NCBI GenBank assembly: GCA_036852015.1
Contig: JAANDG010000038.1
Coordinates: forward strand, 372,001 to 436,000
Length of the DNA stretch: 64,000 bases
Source of the DNA: Pelodera strongyloides
Taxonomy: Eukaryota > Nematoda > Chromadorea > Rhabditida > Rhabditidae
Reading direction: 5' to 3'
This document shows, one piece after another, positions 37,631 to 50,300 of this stretch. Every line of letters starts with the position of its first letter. The first letter of the stretch is position 1. A program made the translations under genes and the position numbers. Under the pieces are notes generated by a model. The model was not told where the DNA came from, ran no database searches, and was given only the letters and a program-made list of their open reading frames with translations.

Positions 37631-39099
37631 GAAACAGTCTGTCGCTCGATGCGATCAGGGAATTAACCCAATGAGTGAAATCTAAATATGATAGATAATA
37701 CTTATTTTAATACCAAGAAAAAACAATCGGGACGTAAAATTATAAAGAGAACTCTAATTGAAAGATGAAAATGACACACATAGGCGCCGCAGAAAATACG
37801 TTGAGACGAAGAAAAAAATCTAGAGCTGGCCGAAAAAGTACCGAGGATGGATGCTAGCCATGTTTAAATCATAAAATTCAATGTGAGGATCTCTCTCTCA
37901 TCAGCTCATATTGCAAAGAACTCGCTTGAAATGTTACGCACTCACTTATTACTGTTACTATTTGCACAGCCATTAAGACACACTCCATCAGATTAGAAGG
38001 TTGTCGGCTTGTGGTTTCTTCCGCGTTTAATTTTCAGTCTAATTTTTGCAAAGAGAGAATTATCGTGGCATGTAAGTGGCGTGGCAGTTGCAAATGGAGG
38101 GCAATCATGATAAGCATGTAATTGATACGATTACAAAAGCTAAGGTAAAGCTGATATGATCTTGCATAATGCATGCAAACGCGGCGGGAATGATGAAATT
38201 ATCCATTAATTGTGCGTTCTTACGGTATTATAGTGCACCGCGCAACACGGCTACAGTATATTATTCGAAGGAAGGGCGCGTCATAATTTTTGCAGGCGGT
38301 TACAACATTCGAATATTCCTCGTAAATATATTTAGATTTTCAAGAACGAAATAATCACAGCAGGTTTAATTTTATTAATAAATTTCAATAAATTGGGAAT
38401 ACCAAAAAAAAATATAAGTTTAATTTTAATTAAAAGCGCGCGGCGGTACGGGTATTTCACGGCCGATTTTTCGATTATGGCCAAGACTGGGCGAAACCTC
38501 GGCGAAATCTGTGCGAGGGCCCGGCGGAAGCATCGCGCGGAAGAGGGTTCTGTGGCGAGTGGCGACCCTCTATAAGCTTCGCCGCGCACTCGCCACACTT
38601 ACGCGGCGCGCAGTCAAAGTTTAGCGTTGTATGTAAACGTAAAATCACATTTATTATGATAGAATGCAAAAGAAACAGAGGCAAATTACTATGAGTTTCA
38701 TGACAGTGCGTTATTTGCCCATTATATTGCAAAATCAGAAAAAAATAATTTATTTTCTTTATTGTATACATACATCCTGGATATAATTATAACTGCAGTC
38801 TTGATGAGCTCTTTGAATAAAATGATTCTTGTACTGAGTTCCTTCTTGTTGGCTGAATTCGCATTCCAAACCCACCAATTGGCATCGTCGTTATTTGGGA
38901 AGGCGCTGAAATTACGGAAACATTTAAAGCGGCGTGACACGTGGTTTTGAAACTCACATCACGCCGGAGAGCTGCATTATCTGTATGTGCTATACGCCAA
39001 TGATTTTACATAAATGTGCATATAAATATAATGCATACAACAGTTACACAGCAACGCAAAGCATGAATGCTTCGAAGGTCTCTCCAACGAAACTCAAGA

Positions 39100-39620
39100 G
39101 TTGCGCGCGGCAACAGTTTGGGGGTGTTTCCCGCAAAAGAATTTTATGCGCGCCGCAAAAGTTTTTCCACCGACTCTGGTTGCCGTTTTGGTGCGGGAAA
39201 CACCCCCAAACTGTTGCGGGAAACACCCCCAAACCGTTGCCGAAAAGGTGCGGAAACGGTGCGGGAAAAGTAGCAACTGCAAAAAGAAAGCAGCGTGTTG
39301 GATTCGAACCCTACACTCTTGTTAGATACTTTCTCTGAACAGCGCCTTAGACCACTCGACTACACAACACATGTGAGACCTGTGCTTGCGGAAAAATATT
39401 AGTACAACAACTGCACTTACGGCAGATCCTCCGAGCGCTTTCAAAAACGTTGCCGAAAAGGTGCGGAAATGGTGCGGGGCGCAAGTTGCGCGCCGCACCA
39501 TTTCCGCACCTTTTCCGCACCTTTTCGGGAAACACTTTGCGCGCCATTTCTATTCCGCGCGCATTTTGTTTCCCATTCCTTTGCGGCGCGCATTTTGTTT
39601 CCCGAAATGGTGCGGCGCGC
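39100..39620. repeat. CpG-rich repetitive segment with GGAAACACCCCCAAAC and GTGCGGAAA units
   Basis: Many short direct and inverted units based on GGGTGTTTCCCGCA, GCGCGCCGCAAA and GGTGCGG. They are arranged palindromically in two blocks (39110-39270 and 39440-39620) that flank a tRNA-like sequence. Six frames stay open because of the composition, giving spurious overlapping ORFs. Strikingly CpG-rich against the AT-rich surroundings. Confidence 0.75.
39292..39369 (-). tRNA. tRNA-like sequence, Leu/Ser type, probably a pseudogene or SINE head
   Basis: On the minus strand an A-box-like block (TAGTCGAGTGGTCTAAGGCG) is followed by a B-box-like block (GGGTTCGAATCC) with a spacing suited to a long-variable-arm tRNA. 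I could not pair a clean acceptor or anticodon stem, so a functional tRNA is doubtful. It sits between two CpG-rich palindromic blocks. Confidence 0.4.
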
Positions 39621-40337
39621 AACTCATCGGCTCTCAGTGTCAGGACTCAGGACATCCCCAAAAAACACAGTGGATGAAGCTGAAGCTTATGTGTAATTCT
39701 ATTATTGTTTCTATTATATTATTTTTACTTGTACTTGGATGTAAATAAATATTGTAATATTGAATTATCCAGGCATTCAGTTCTCGGAGGTCTGGGTGAT
39801 GCGTGCATGTACTTTCACCAATAGTGAACCTCGCCGTCTATTCTAAAGCTAAAGCCTGCGGACCTGTCAGCCTATCAAATCACCCCTCTTGCTGAGGTCA
39901 CAACACTGCGTTGCGAAAAGCTTACCCACGCGCGCACGCACCTAATCCGCGTGCGTGTGTCTGTTTGCGCAAGACGTGTGCAATTAGCATATAGTGTGTA
40001 AATAACATATCAGAGTTCAGGAATTCAGGCAAAACGTGTCGGTAATCTAGAGCAAGGCCTTTTGTTGGTTGTTTATCACATCGACTAGCTAGGGTTCGTA
40101 GTGTTGATCCCATTTATCAGTTTATATTATTGGAACTTATGCTCCTTACACACAAATAGATCTACTTAAGAGATTTATGTTTACGGGTTAAGGTTTAGAC
40201 GACTTTTTTTTTACTTTTTCACTACTATGAACTCTTGCTAGTGTATTGTTGTTGCCGTACAGTATCTTGGGGTACCTGTTGGCTCCGCGATATCCTTGAC
40301 ACTTTTTCTAGAGCTTTGTTAAGGTGCACTTAACTCG

Positions 40338-40523
40338 TTAAAGCGAAATACCGGCCGGTTTTTGAAACACATCGACTACACCAGCATTCTTATGCAGCTT
40401 AGGCAAATGAATATATGAATTAGCATAAAAAATCGAGTTAAATTCGAGTAAATTAGCAAAAAATACGCAAGAATTCTGGTGTCCACGATACTTTTCAAAA
40501 ACCGGCGGGTATTTCGCTTTAAA
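40338..40523. mobile_element. CCGGCCGG MITE, copy a
   Basis: Inverted-repeat element of about 186 bp, TTAAAGCGAAATACCGGCCGG ... CCGGCGGGTATTTCGCTTTAAA, with a conserved interior (ATCGAGTACACCAGCATTCT-type block and ATAAATTAG-type block). It lies directly downstream of the last secure LHFPL exon, so its sequence extends that exon's open frame. Confidence 0.85.
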
Positions 40524-40558
40524 CCAATAAACCTTATTATTATCCCAAATACACACAC

Positions 40559-43500
40559 CGTATGCGTCGACTTCTGGTAAACTGGGCGGTTGCTTGCATG
40601 CGAGTACGAATCCCAACATCGAAAGACATAATTGGTCAATCACTAGGACGAAGGCTAGGAGATACGGCCACCTGAAAAGACCTCACATAATGTATATCAC
40701 ATATTTACTTTGAATTCAGTTTAAAGCGAAATACCGGCAGGTTTTTGAAACACATCGAGTACACTAGCATTCTTATGCAAATGAATCTGACTGAGTTAGA
40801 ATAAAAATCGAGCAAATAAACATAAATAGGTAAGAATTCAATTGTCCACGATGCGTTTCAGAAACTGGCCGGTATTTCGCATTAATATATTATTTTTTAC
40901 CCATACTGCTATTCGAGCGTCTTACATGCAAGAAAAGTGAGTGGACTTTTGTCCTGGCTCACACTGCAATTCTGTTCAAGATCCCAGCAATCTTTTTGAG
41001 AGGTGTGTAAAGTAATTATACACCTAATAGAGAAGCCTAGTTTAGCAAACTGTTTCAGATTTTATTCGTGTCAGAACCGGAAAAGAGGGGCAATTCCCTC
41101 GTTAAAAGAGGGTAAGAATTATCAGAAGTGAGCACTGTCCGACTCCGTATTCCTGTTTGTTTAGCTGCTAGAAAAGCGCCTTTAGCGATGTTCGGAATTG
41201 GCGGCAACGACGTAAGAACAGGAAACTTTAACACAACTCTGATCATCTTTAAGCCGTAAGCTAACGACTACAGTATACGGGGAGCTATAAGACCAACGAC
41301 TAAGGTTTACAGAGCAAAACACAGTATCTAGGCGGAAATGTTACAGTATGATAGTTGCTCTACAGTCTACAGTTGCTATATTACTGTACTAGGTGAGGTA
41401 AGGTAAGATAAGGCCAATAAGACCATATATGTAAGACCTATGACCATTCACATACGCTCTGTTTGACGGCGAATAATAAAATGTAGCAAAACGTTGGGAA
41501 CACACTTGGGATTCTATCGGATAGCCCCAAAAACGCACAGGAATTTTCATACATTACTTGAAAAAAGGGTCCATCATTCATTTCACAACCACGTGCCATA
41601 CCCCTTTAATAATAGCAATTCTTTCAAAAAGAAAAAATCGCTCACCGTATCCTGCATAATCCAAGTTCATATTGCTTTGAATCACAAATCTCGCGAACTC
41701 TCGGATGATCCCATCCGTTCGGGAACAATAAACAGCCAGAGAGCATGGTGCAAACTGAAATTATGACGATTTTCTTTAGTTTACTCTCCATCTCTTTCGT
41801 TTCTACCTCCCTAACCTTCTATGCCTGTATGTCTGTCTCTGTCTCTCTCTCCTCACCTTCTAGCTATATTCCTACACCTTTCTTCCACTATGTACTACGA
41901 ATATTTCTCCAAGAAACATGTTTATTATACTTGCATAACTTGAATAAAAAGTAAGTAAAAAAAGCAATACTCACATGAGAATAGATGCATCCAAGAGCAT
42001 AGTAGAAAGACGTAGCGATCGCGTAGAAGTACCAGTAACTACAGAAATGATTTTACTTTTTTTGCGATCAAACTGTTTTCGGAGTGGTAACTTTATTTAT
42101 AATTCAACATTCACCTAATCTTTCGCACACTTCAAGTCTACATTGCTATTGCAGAAAGACGCTGTAAGAACCACGCGGCGGCGCGGCACGCAGTAACGTT
42201 GGCGCCGTTTCATAAACGCGTGCGCGGAAAGCGTGTCTTATGTATTCTGACTAGCACTTTTAGCCAAAGGAAGCCAAAGAACCTACCAAAATAGCTAGCA
42301 CAGCAATTAACGAGCAGACAGTGGCAATGAGCACCAGAGTTGCTGCTAATTGCGATGACAAGGACAATGGCCTGATCTGAAGCTGGAAGAAAAATAAATA
42401 AGCTATAATATGGATCCAAGAGAAGTATTGAAACGTGTCAGTATTTTGCTAAACTTTGCACGTCACATGAAACAATGAGCAACAGTCCCATAGTTAGATA
42501 TCAATAAAAACAATAAATTATTCGATAACGTGTCAGGTATGAATTTATTTACAACTTCCATTGACGTATGTACAAGAAAACATAAGAATTTATATATTAA
42601 GCACTGCATAGCGAAAAACCGGTCGGTTTTTGAACACATCGAGTACACCAGCATTCTATGCAGCCTATTGCCGATGCAAATAAACGTAAATTAGAATGAA
42701 AAATCGGGCGAAGTTCGTTAAACTTTGCATAAAACGTAAAAATTCAGTTGTCCAAGATGCATTTCAAAAACCGGCCGGTGTTTCGCTTTAACGTTGCCAT
42801 TCCATGCAAGAAATCCGCTCCCACTGAGGCGATCGTCACAAGCAAATTTTCATAATTTGATCCAATATAATGTGGCATACCTTAAATACATTCCATGGGC
42901 ATTCATCATTAGCACAATAATCATAGAGACCAAAGTAGCCGCCATCGTCCGAGCCGATCCAGGCCGGATGTACTAGAACTAGGATTTGGAGCACAGCTGA
43001 AAAAATATTGCAAATATATAAATAAAACGTTTACGCCTCAAAAGCGTGCACCTTTATTCAAGGGTGAACTTTACAGTTTCAATGTGTGCTATATCCATTA
43101 TATCATTTAGAATATAATAATGATCATTCTTGTTTGATCGGATCGCGAACTTCAGGCACAGAATCACTCAAAGTTCAGTTTTAGCATCTTCCAGAAGTCG
43201 AATTCTCGATGTTTAATTTAACGTAAATTGATGGGCGCAAGTATTCTTATAATAAGACCAACTTGAATTTCCTTACGAGAGCAGATTCATCCCAGTACTA
43301 AATTCTGAGCTTATGTTATGTACCAAGTTCCGTACCCTATGTACCCTTTGACTCATAGGGTACATACATAGCCTATGTGCCTTTTGGGCAAATGGTGCGA
43401 AGTGATCACAATGGTACATCGTAGGCAAATATTTGGTTGTTTGTTGTGCTCTTGCCCTGCCGAGGGTACTTCTCGTCTGAGATTGGCAAGAAAAGACAAA

Positions 43501-44086
43501 AAAAAATGGAAAAGATAGAAAATGTGGAATAGGATTTAGCTTTACTGTTTGCGCTTCTATAGAAAAACCCACGTCTGCTACTTAATTTCCCCCGAAATTA
43601 TGGAAGCTATCCTTTGTTAGTTGTCGTTCTCTCTTATAACGAGAAAAAATAATTGCGCTCTACTTACTGCTATAAATCTGATAGTATTGTACCTTCCTTG
43701 GGGAGTTTGCATATGATATCATATGTATCCTTCACAAATTGTGGTGCCCGTCCGAAGCTTCCGGCACCAAATTTACATACATAGTGCAGATTTCCCAAAG
43801 TAGGTACAATGCTGTTTTAAAATAATACCGTTATGTTGACTATAGACTATAAGCCTCAGATGTTACTCAAAAAGCGTGGAGCAACAAGATAGTGCAACCA
43901 AAAATCTACAACAACAAAAGTTATGGAAATAATAAACATTTACAAAAAAATCAATAAACTGTTAAACATTAATAGAAAATCACACTAAAACTTACTACTT
44001 GATAAAGCGAATAGTACCCAAATAGCGCCGAGAACTCTCCAATTTCTCACATAGATTGTGTGATAACCGACAGAGAGTCGGTCCAT
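40559..44086 (-). CDS. LHFPL-family tetraspan membrane protein, 3' end unresolved
   Basis: LHFPL proteins are four-span membrane proteins of the claudin-like superfamily that act as partners of channels or receptors, for example in mechanotransduction. Exons: 43996-44086, 42881-42996, 42287-42382, 41975-42038, 41646-41754, 40559-40671; phases agree and give about 196 aa so far. Starts MDRLSVGYHTIYVRNWRVLG, with TTCCAG seven bases upstream (trans-splice acceptor). Family marks: TM1 (VLGAIWVLFALSS), HPAWIG and GGYFGLYDYC in the first extracellular loop, TM2 (LVLIATVCSLIAVLAIL), WMHLFSFCTMLSGCLLFPNG-W, LGLCRIRWPYLLAFVLVIDQ and a last span ending in FVLACK. After that the frame runs into a transposon copy, so a donor near 40558 (GTGTGT) or shortly after, plus a final exon further left, are expected. 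Confidence 0.85.
40721..40886. mobile_element. CCGGCCGG MITE, copy b
   Basis: Same family as 40338-40523; starts TTAAAGCGAAATACCGGCAGG and ends with CCGGTATTTCGC. In the LHFPL intron just upstream of the exon starting at 40671. Confidence 0.85.
42608..42791. mobile_element. CCGGCCGG MITE, copy c
   Basis: AGCGAAAAACCGGTCGG ... CCGGCCGGTGTTTCGCTTTAA with the family interior. In an LHFPL intron. Confidence 0.85.
43686..43814. mobile_element. GTACCTACTTTGG element, second copy
   Basis: Starts GTATTGTACCTTCCTTGG and ends CCAAAGTAGGTACAATGCTG, sharing ends and interior (CATATGATATCATATG palindrome, CTTCCGGCACC) with the copy at 34691-34878. In the first LHFPL intron. Confidence 0.7.
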
Positions 44087-44733
44087 CAAAATACTGGAAA
44101 TGTTTATCTTGCTATTATTTTGTGATTATATGATCTATAATAATTAACAATGAGTAAATACAAGCATAACCAATTGATTGAGTAGAGTAATATAATAACT
44201 AAATAGCAATACAATAACATTGGCAACAAAGCAAAATGTATGTGAAAATTACAAGAAATGCACAGAACGAACTTCTGACGTGCACACACAGTAATGCTAT
44301 TGGACAGTCAAATAGACTGGAACTGGACGAAAGGTAGCTAGGCTAGCTCGCTGTAAAGTCAATCAGCACATCACATCTAGGAATAAGGGAAACAAGGAAA
44401 TAAAAACTCGAAAACTCTACGAAACCTGACAAAACGATCTCAAAACAATAGATTGAGGGGCGATATTTTGATTGAAAGAGATTGACACTCGAGAGACTAG
44501 GAAGAAGACCTTTTCTGCACTTCACATAGCCTGCAGTCTCTCTCTCTCCATCAGAGACGAAAAGCCTTCAGTAGCCTTGCGCGCGGCCCGCGTGTGCTTA
44601 GAAATGGGCGGAGTTTACGCATATTCAGTCGTCCTGCTTACCATTAGAAATAGGCGGAGTTATCGCATATTCAAAAAGGGAGGAGTTTCCAGCCGGAATA
44701 ACTTTTTAGCCTGGTTCACATGAATTGATATTG

Positions 44734-44876
44734 GCGTACTGTGGCCGTATGCACGAACGTTGGGAGCATGCTCCCAGCCTCCCAGTGGGCGGTGAGAGAA
44801 AATGAGTGATCACGCGGATCGGCGAGACGTAGAGACAAATTATTGCTCCCAGTGTTCGTGCATACAGCCACAGGTA
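44734..44876. mobile_element. Foldback element with TGTGGCCGTATGCACGAAC ends
   Basis: TGTGGCCGTATGCACGAACG ... CCCAGTGTTCGTGCATACAG-CCACA are inverted complements about 140 bp apart, with an inner GGGAGCATGCTCCC palindrome. Non-coding. Confidence 0.75.
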
Positions 44877-46473
44877 ACTGTACTGGTAATCCTCGATGGC
44901 TGGTTTCTATCAAGTTGTCTCGGGCCGGACTCGATCTCTGGTTGCGTGAGTTAGAAGCTCGCGACATAGCTATTGGACATGTCCACAAGGGTATCTAATG
45001 AAACATGCATACTCCCCCTTTGCAAGTACATCACATAATGAAAATATACGTTAAAATACGGCGGTGAAGCAGATACTGGACAAAGTATATACACACAATT
45101 TCAAAGCAAAATGATCGTCAAAAATGACTCTGTCCCAAATTTCCAAATTTGAAAATATCAAAGGTGCGCGCTGGGGGTGCTTACCCGCAGGCGGGTGCAC
45201 TTTTAGAATACCCGGGTGTGGGTGAGTGGTGTTGTCATATTGTTGACTTAGTTCCAATGCGTTTGTTTTGTTTGTTTTGGCAGATCCATCGTAGTCCCAA
45301 GTTGGACGGAATTTTAAAATCCGGAATAAAGTTGGAAAATTAAGCCAGTTCAGTAGTACTTCTTTACTTGGAAGTGAAGCATAACATACAACGCCAACCT
45401 TTGGGCAAATAAGGAAATAAAAAGTGGAAAAATCTCTTTCACTCTTTCCCCAACCTTGAAGTTGAAATACAAGTAATTTATAGGAATGATGTACACACCT
45501 TTTTCCTCATATATTTCCAAACCCAGTGAAACTGAAAACCACTAGCCACCCATGCCCTTACTCTTACATACTATGCACCAAAAAAAGTTCATGGGGTTTG
45601 CAAGTATCCCAAAAAATCGATGTGATTCTGTCAATACTACCGTATTTCTGCACGAAGCCTGCATATACAATATGAAAAATTAAAAAAATATTCTCCTGTA
45701 TTTCCAAAATACGGTAAATTTTCAGCCCATCCCACCACCAAAATATTTTGATTTCCTCCGTTTACCTTTTACAACAGAGCAAATCATATTTTGAATTTTC
45801 TAAATTCAAACAAGCCAGTTAATTTTCCCAGTAATCGCGATTTTTGCCTCAAAACAAATGGGCCGATGTGCAATAAAAGGTTGGTTTCAAGGGCCATGTC
45901 CTTATGGACAAAAAACAGAAATTGCCTTTTGAAGAATGGACACGATACGCGGAAAATCATTGTTATGTCTTTTTACGATTTTGAATCTAGTACCGATGTT
46001 GAATAAAATGTTTTTCTAAAGTAAAATAAACATTTAAACAAAAGGCTAATAGTAGTTGTAATCTAGTTATCGTCGGATAGTTTCCTTTGAAATATATAGA
46101 AAAGAACGTAACCAAAATCACCAAAATCAGTACTCAAGTATATTAAATGCGCGCGAAACGAGCGCGCGTTGAACACTTTTTGCGCGCCATTTATACGCCG
46201 CGCAAGCTAGGAGCCCATTTGATGTGTCCAACAATAGGAGCATGACGATCAAGAATGTGCTCTCATGTAAGCAGTAAAAGAATGGATATGCATTTCAATG
46301 GCCATACAATTGGGGGATATTTTATTGCACGGGCAAATCATGCTTCCTAGGCGACTAACGTAGAATAAATAAGGCATTTCTGATTTTACGAATCATAATG
46401 TTGAGAGTTACCCTGCGCCTGCCCACTTTTCTTAGCATTAGTATATTGTTCTTCTAAATAACATGTCTGAGTT

Positions 46474-46606
46474 TTTATCTAAAAAAAAGCGGTGTATTCG
46501 GCATATAACCGCACGTTTAGTCAAATTATATTCATTTGCATACAACACATGGGAATGTAGCCATCCAAAATACGTTCTAAAAACCGGCCGTTATATCGCT
46601 TTAAAC
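46474..46606. mobile_element. AAAGCGGTATAAC-family element, diverged copy
   Basis: Left end AAAAAGCGGTGTATTCGG and right end CCGGCCGTTATATCGCTTTAA form an imperfect inverted repeat. Non-coding, in the LHFPL-K2P intergenic region. Confidence 0.5.
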
Positions 46607-47356
46607 TCTCAATCTGAAAACTTCTATGGTACGAAAAACACAAGCTTTATGACTTATGACCTAAAGGTGTAGAGTACAGACACAGACTAGTTTTAGTTAG
46701 AATTGTTGGTAACCTACCAACATACGATGGTAACAACATAGGAAACCCACGGACTTATTCTAGAGCAATATTGTGAAAAAGTGGAAAAAGTGCACGTATA
46801 AGATGCCAAAGTTCCGTTGAATGTTTATAATATGAAGTTTAGTGCAATCCAAACATACATATTTTGCTTTTTATATCTACAGACAGCCTTCTATTTTGTA
46901 AATCAGGGGGAGAAATTGTCGAATCATATTCTATTTATTTACATTTATTTATCATCATTAATTTATCGATTTATCATTCCTTGCGCTTGTTTCGTCAGAT
47001 AATTAATCTTGCTTTCGAATAATATTTTGGTTAGTAGAGACGTGTAAAATTTCTCATAAAAAGAAAGACTCTATCAGCAGTCCATAAATGTTATCTTCTG
47101 ATATCTTTTAATATATTTGATCACACGTTTATTCTTCTTGTCTGTGTGCCAGTAATGCGCTGGTAATTACATTAGTTCTAGTAAAATAAGTTTTCAACCC
47201 ATATCCGTACAACATACTTTTCACAGCTCGTTTTTCATGTCATTTTTATTTGCGTCTCATGAAGGCGAAGGGCAAACATTTTTTAATAATTTATTAACTT
47301 TGAATTCGTTTGAGTTCCCGCCGGGTAAGGGAATGGCTGAATAGATACACTGCGAG

Positions 47357-50300
47357 ATGGCTTCTTCACAGAAGGTAAGATTCCCTTTAAAGTAGTATTT
47401 TACCTATTTTAGGAAATTTGCATATGATCTACATATCCTATGTTTATGTATACTATACAAATTTTGTGCCCGTCAAATCGATCCAGTTACGCAATTATAT
47501 TATTAAAATTATTATAATATGCATTATATTCTCTGCTCACGCCAATATTCGATACTATTTTGACACCCAATCTGTGAGATAATGTACAAAAATCCATTTT
47601 GACATTCTTCGCAAAATTTATTTCACAATAAGAACATATTTCACAGACCGTGAGTTATGCCAATTTCACCCAGTAGTTGGGAAGTCCCCAACCTTAATAC
47701 TGTATCAATTTTCAATGGTGACAGCAAGTGAATAGTTTACAAGTTAAACGCACTTCAATGGAAAGGTCGCAGAAAAAAAATACAATCACAAACATTAATT
47801 GGTGATCTAACAATGAGAAAGTTTGGCATGATAACTCTGTATAAATAAAAAAAGGTGGAAGGTAAATTAAGTGGTAAAGAGAGAAACACACACAGTCTGG
47901 CCACATTCAAGAGACTCATTGCAGCTTCTTATGCGGTGTATCGAATGGAAAAATTATTATTAAAGCGAAATAGCGGCCGGTTTTTTAAAACGCATCGTGG
48001 TCAACTGACTTCTTACGTGTTTATGCTAATTTACCCGAATTTAGCTCGATTGTTTTTCTAATTTATGTTCATTTGCATGAGCTTCATAAGAATGCTGGCG
48101 TACCCAATGCATTTCAAAAACCGGCCAGTATTTCGCTTTAAAACAATTATTAATGAAATGCTCCCTCAAATCCCGACCCTCTCGTTATTATAGTGAATGG
48201 GTGAGTCAAAATCTTTTAATGTTAGCAACAAATCGGAAATAAAAAGAAGTTTTCTTGTTGGGGGACCAGATGGCAAGTTCACAACGCAATTTACTCATCC
48301 CGATTTTATACCCGCCATCGACAACCCTACAACTTCCAGTTTTTTGCCACTTTTCTCTCCTAGACTATTTTTTAAAGCGGTATAGCACCTGGTTTGTCAA
48401 GAATATCATCGACAAATGGATTCTGAATAATTGCATGTAAATTGTGTTGAATTCTGTGCCATCGACTGCATACAATACATAGGAATGTACTTGTCCTGAA
48501 TACGTTTCACAAATCACATACCATACCGCTTTAAAACCATGTATTCATCTTTGACACGAAAACTGAAGAACAAAATAATTTTTTGACAAGAATGTTGCAT
48601 TTTTTGTCTTTTCTATTCATGTAAAGGAAGTGAGGCGGTAGGCTAGACACTAGACTAGATTCTGATTTACTAAAAAGCAGACAATAAAATTAAAAAATTA
48701 ACGTAATTCAATCGTTGAATTTTCCTTGTCGGTCTGCTTTTTATTTTATTCCTCTTTTTTATTTTATTCCTCCCTTGCTTGGACAATAGTTGGTTCAGGC
48801 TTGGTGATGTCATTGCAAAAAGATCATCAGATATTTTCTATAGCTCAAATTTAGTTTAAAGGGGTATGACACGTGGTTTGTGAAACGTATTCGGTATTCT
48901 CGAACAATTCTGTGATATATTCAAATTTGAGAGTCTTCCTTCTGCGCATTTGCGACACGAATGGAACACAATTAGCATATTACATAAAATTCATTTGTCC
49001 AGCACAGTTTCAAAACCACGTGTAATACCGCTTTAGTCAACCACCGTTTTATTTGCCTACAAGTTACAAGATGATGCGCGTCATCTCCCATTTACGTTTG
49101 AAGGTGAGGATTGCTAGCCACTATTTTTGTTATTATATAACCTGTCGTGTTATTTCTTATTTATCTAAAGTATGGATATACCTTGTTTTCATATTTTTGG
49201 CCAACACACGCAGACTTAGACATAGATAGAACTAAAGTATTTTGCAAGTCACAGTGTGTTTTCACTTCAACGGAAACACCGAATTTTACGTCGCTTGACT
49301 GAATTTTATCCATTAAAAAGCAAATGTTGCAATATCGAACACTTTGTATCAAGTAAACTTATATTCTGCTAACTGGCACAGTGCCTATTGCCGTACAAAT
49401 TATGTTCCATATTTGGGAAGCTTTTCCACAGCAGGTAGGGTACATTTATGGTGCGCGGCGAGAAAATGGCACCGGTTGGGCGCTGGCTGCAAAACCATTG
49501 GGTGCGCGGCAAAACGAGGCAAACGTCGTTTTGTTTTTGCCGCGCATAAATTCCTCCGATGCGCACAACAAACGTTTACATGTGTGCATCTTTCATAATA
49601 TATTTCTGTCATTCACGACGGTATTATGAAAATAAAAACTCTATACTTTTTCTTACTAGTCCACTAGATTTTATCACATAATATAACCCATGGAAAAATT
49701 ATCTATTTTTGTAATTTTCTGAATCTGAAGGAGCTGAATCCTCTAAATTTTTAACAAATTCACAAAACAATAAGTATGATAAAAAATTACACTAATCTCA
49801 AATTTAACAATTTTTATTTCAGAAGCGTCGACATGAAATCATCGATTTGAAAAAGGTAATTTCAACTTTTTTTTTATTAAAGGGTCAGGCCCATTTCAAA
49901 TGACCCCTATTTTTGATGATTCCATCTGATTCTCCGTGTCAAATATAGTAGGATACGATATTTTTCTAATTCTCAAGCGCAAAATTCACGCAGTATTCAG
50001 CAATTTACCATGGTCAGTCATACCCAACTATATATCGCATTTGTCACGCCCCTCCGCGCTAATTGGGCAATATGCTCTATTGGGCGTTACAATTGCGATA
50101 TAGGCCAATCGGCGCGAATGGGCGTGACAACTGCGATTGATTGTTGTGTATGACTGGCCAAGGTAAATCGCTGAAAACTGCGTGAATATTGCGACTGAAA
50201 ATTGGAAAAAAATTCAGCCTACTTCAGACATGGAGAATCAGATGGAATCATCAAAAATAGGGGTGCTTTGAAATGGGCCTGACCCTTTAAATTTTCCCAA

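Larger units (their letters stand above)
37631..40337. other. Intergenic stretch between the ADP/ATP carrier and LHFPL-like genes
   Basis: Contains GCGC-rich segments (about 38435-38620 and 39100-39620), a tRNA-like segment (about 39292-39369), and a solo inverted-repeat end (about 38927-38955, AAAGCGGCGTGACACGTGG). The last exon of the LHFPL-like gene probably lies near 39780-40340 but was not identified with confidence. No other gene was recognised. Confidence 0.55.
44094..47356. other. Intergenic stretch between divergent LHFPL-like and K2P channel genes
   Basis: The shared 5' region of two divergently transcribed genes, about 3.3 kb. It contains a foldback element (44734-44876), a weak tRNA-like segment on the minus strand (about 44915-44985), a GCGCGC-rich palindrome near 46150-46200 and a diverged inverted-repeat element (46474-46606). 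No coding sequence was recognised. Confidence 0.55.

Noticed and set aside
39044..39748. Many overlapping ORFs on both strands
   Set aside because: All six frames are open because of CpG-rich palindromic repeats; none shows homology or codon structure.
44716..44988. 90-aa minus-strand ORF
   Set aside because: Lies in a foldback element and a tRNA-like segment; no coding evidence.
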